Shown here in pieces: positions 62,785-64,000 of a stretch of 64,000 nucleotides of DNA (position 1 is the first letter of the stretch; every line of letters begins with the position of its first letter). The DNA is from Pseudoips prasinana (lineage: Eukaryota; Arthropoda; Insecta; Lepidoptera; Nolidae): the NCBI GenBank assembly GCA_951640165.1, contig OX621257.1:5219201-5283200 (forward strand), read 5' to 3'. A program made the translations under genes and the position numbers. The notes beneath the pieces were generated by a model, which saw only the letters and a program-made list of their open reading frames with translations, searched no databases and was not told the DNA's origin.

Positions 62785-63448
62785 ATCATCATCATATCAG
62801 CCGAAAGGCGTCCCCTGTTGGACAAAGGCCTCCCCCAAAGATCTCCCATAATTTCGGGGGATATGCCATAATCGCCACGCTTGGCAGACGGGTTGGCGAT
62901 TGCACTAAGATAGACGTGGCTCTCAGGAGAACGCTGCTGCCCGTTCTCTGGTATATACAACATGTAACGTAATTAACGCACACCCTCACACACCCTAATT
63001 AGAATATTATGTTGTAATAATAATAGATACACGGATTTTTTTATATAACATGTAAATGCATTGTTATTTACCAAATTAGTGTCTTGGAATAAAGTTTATT
63101 TTTCTTTATTTTGTATTGAATTACGGAATTTGTATGAATACAAATAAAACTGCGATTTTAAAAGTGTTATTACTTTGACTTACGGTCCATTTCAATTTAT
63201 TTTGACTGTACAGGGTTAATATGACAATAATTTCCGTAGTGTTAATTATTTTGGAATAAAAAATTACCTATATTAAAAATGTATAAATCGATTCAGTAAA
63301 CGATTCTGAACAAATTATTTTCAGGATGTGCGTTAATTAAGTTACATGTTGTATGGAATATACAACATGTAACTCGGGACGACTTCTACGTCCCCCCACG
63401 GGATGAGAGGGGGTGGCGATATTCTTCATGGCCGTCAACCACACAGCT
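62785..63448 (-). mobile_element. RTE-derived short element split by TIR element G
   Basis: The right part of the unit (3' end with (atc)n, 'gttggacaaaggcctccccc', 'cgggttggcgattgcacta') stops at 'ccgttctctggtata'. The rest ('tcgggacgacttctacgtcc' to 'ccacacagct') resumes at 63374. Confidence 0.75.
62956..63353 (+). mobile_element. TIR element G, complete copy
   Basis: 398 bp with inverted ends 'tacaacatgtaacgtaatta' and the mirror ending 'cttacatgttgta'-type bases at 63353. A possible duplication is 'tggtata' before and 'tggaata' after. A second short 'tacaacatgtaac' follows at 63361-63373. It is non-coding. A truncated copy is at 21914-22273. Confidence 0.72.
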
Positions 63449-63449
63449 A

Positions 63450-63800
63450 TCACATCTTAACAAAATAAAAATATTTATGTTATTTATGCAAGTGAGAATA
63501 GGATCCAACCCTATAATAGACATAGGTAAAATTCTAGGGAAATTATATCAACTATATTCAATCCGAACAATAATAGCATGTGATAATTTCCCCTGGTATT
63601 TGTTTATACAGAGGTATTGAAATATTCATAATGCGTATTTCGTAATATAATCAATTCCCTGTTGTACGAAAATATTGGTATCCCTGATATAAATATCGCA
63701 ATACGCGTATTTATCAATCGCAAATAGATCGTGCAATGTGTTACAAAAAAAAAAGTGTCAGTTAATAATATAATCTAGTTTTTAAATTATATTTTTATTA
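63450..63800. other. no recognised feature
   Basis: AT-rich, with no repeats that I can match within the window. Confidence 0.4.
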
Positions 63801-63804
63801 ATGA

Positions 63805-64000
63805 CTAGCTGTGCCCGCGACTACGTCCGCGTGTTAATTAGTTTATTTCGTTTTTCTTGTAAAATAAAAGACATTTTCTAAAATAAAAGTAGCCTAAGTT
63901 ACTCCTTATTACATCAGCTACCTGCCAATAAAAGTCCCGTCAAAATCGGTCCAGCCATTTCAGAGATTAGCCGGAACAAACAGACAGACAGACAGACAAA
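63805..64000 (+). repeat. 'ctagctgtgcccgcgactac' repeat with (cagaca)n end
   Basis: 'gactagctgtgcccgcgact', 'gtcaaaatcggtccagccat' and a terminal (cagaca)n run form a common insect repeat. I would place it with Helitron-like or RTE-tail sequences. It runs off the window edge. Confidence 0.5.

Overview
The window looks like AT-rich intergenic or intronic DNA from a moth or butterfly (Lepidoptera), made almost wholly of transposable elements in several layers of nesting. The assignment rests on tRNA-headed SINEs with ATT-repeat tails, Helitron-like units ending in a GC hairpin plus CTAG, RTE, CR1/jockey-like, R1-like and R4/Dong-like LINE families, and a 'gggttccgtagccaaatggc' repeat of a type I associate with this order. 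I see no bacterial-style operons and no true tRNA or rRNA gene. The only candidate non-transposon gene is a THAP-domain gene with three in-phase exons at 46576-47254, which carries an in-frame stop.

Layout. 1-4500: SINEs, Helitron-like ends, a GC-rich Harbinger-type MITE (1743-2178, TAA target duplication) and the lepidopteran repeat. 4505-12357: one R4/Dong-type LINE on the minus strand, split into four pieces by a Ty1/copia LTR element (8068-11688, TSD aactt), by a fragment of another LINE (6422-7014) and by a compound insertion (5036-6290). 12.7-19.3 kb: SINEs, Helitron-like units, an internally deleted IS630/Tc1-type transposon (17036-18002) and a duplicated ~300-bp repeat. 19.35-21.55 kb: an open CR1-like reverse transcriptase frame inside several inverted repeats. 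23111-26279: a full-length RTE retrotransposon with an open 1021-codon frame and a 10-bp TSD, sitting inside a SINE. Short elements built from the two ends of this RTE recur along the window.

29382-41573: a very large palindrome. Its arms are about 5.0 kb and nearly identical. The 2.15-kb spacer carries 469-bp direct terminal repeats and a minisatellite. A third, direct-orientation copy of 0.7 kb of the arm follows at 41581-42285. This is either a fold-back/template-switch rearrangement or an assembly artefact.

42.3-53.5 kb: an R1-like LINE fragment containing a MITE, the THAP gene with an inverted copy of its third exon that forms a ~290-bp hairpin, more SINEs, and RTE and LINE tails. 53527-60070: a PIF/Harbinger transposon with 50-bp inverted repeats. 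Its transposase (plus) and MADF-BESS protein (minus) lie in each other's introns. A CR1/jockey-like LINE (about 55292-59370) is inserted in it, and that LINE holds a mariner (57015-58301, TA duplication). 60-64 kb: further Helitron-like units, MITEs and SINE/RTE tails.

Nearly all coding regions are broken by frameshifts, stops or deletions. The RTE frame is the only one that looks capable of encoding a complete protein. Coordinates of repeat edges are read by eye and can be off by a few bases unless a target duplication is quoted.
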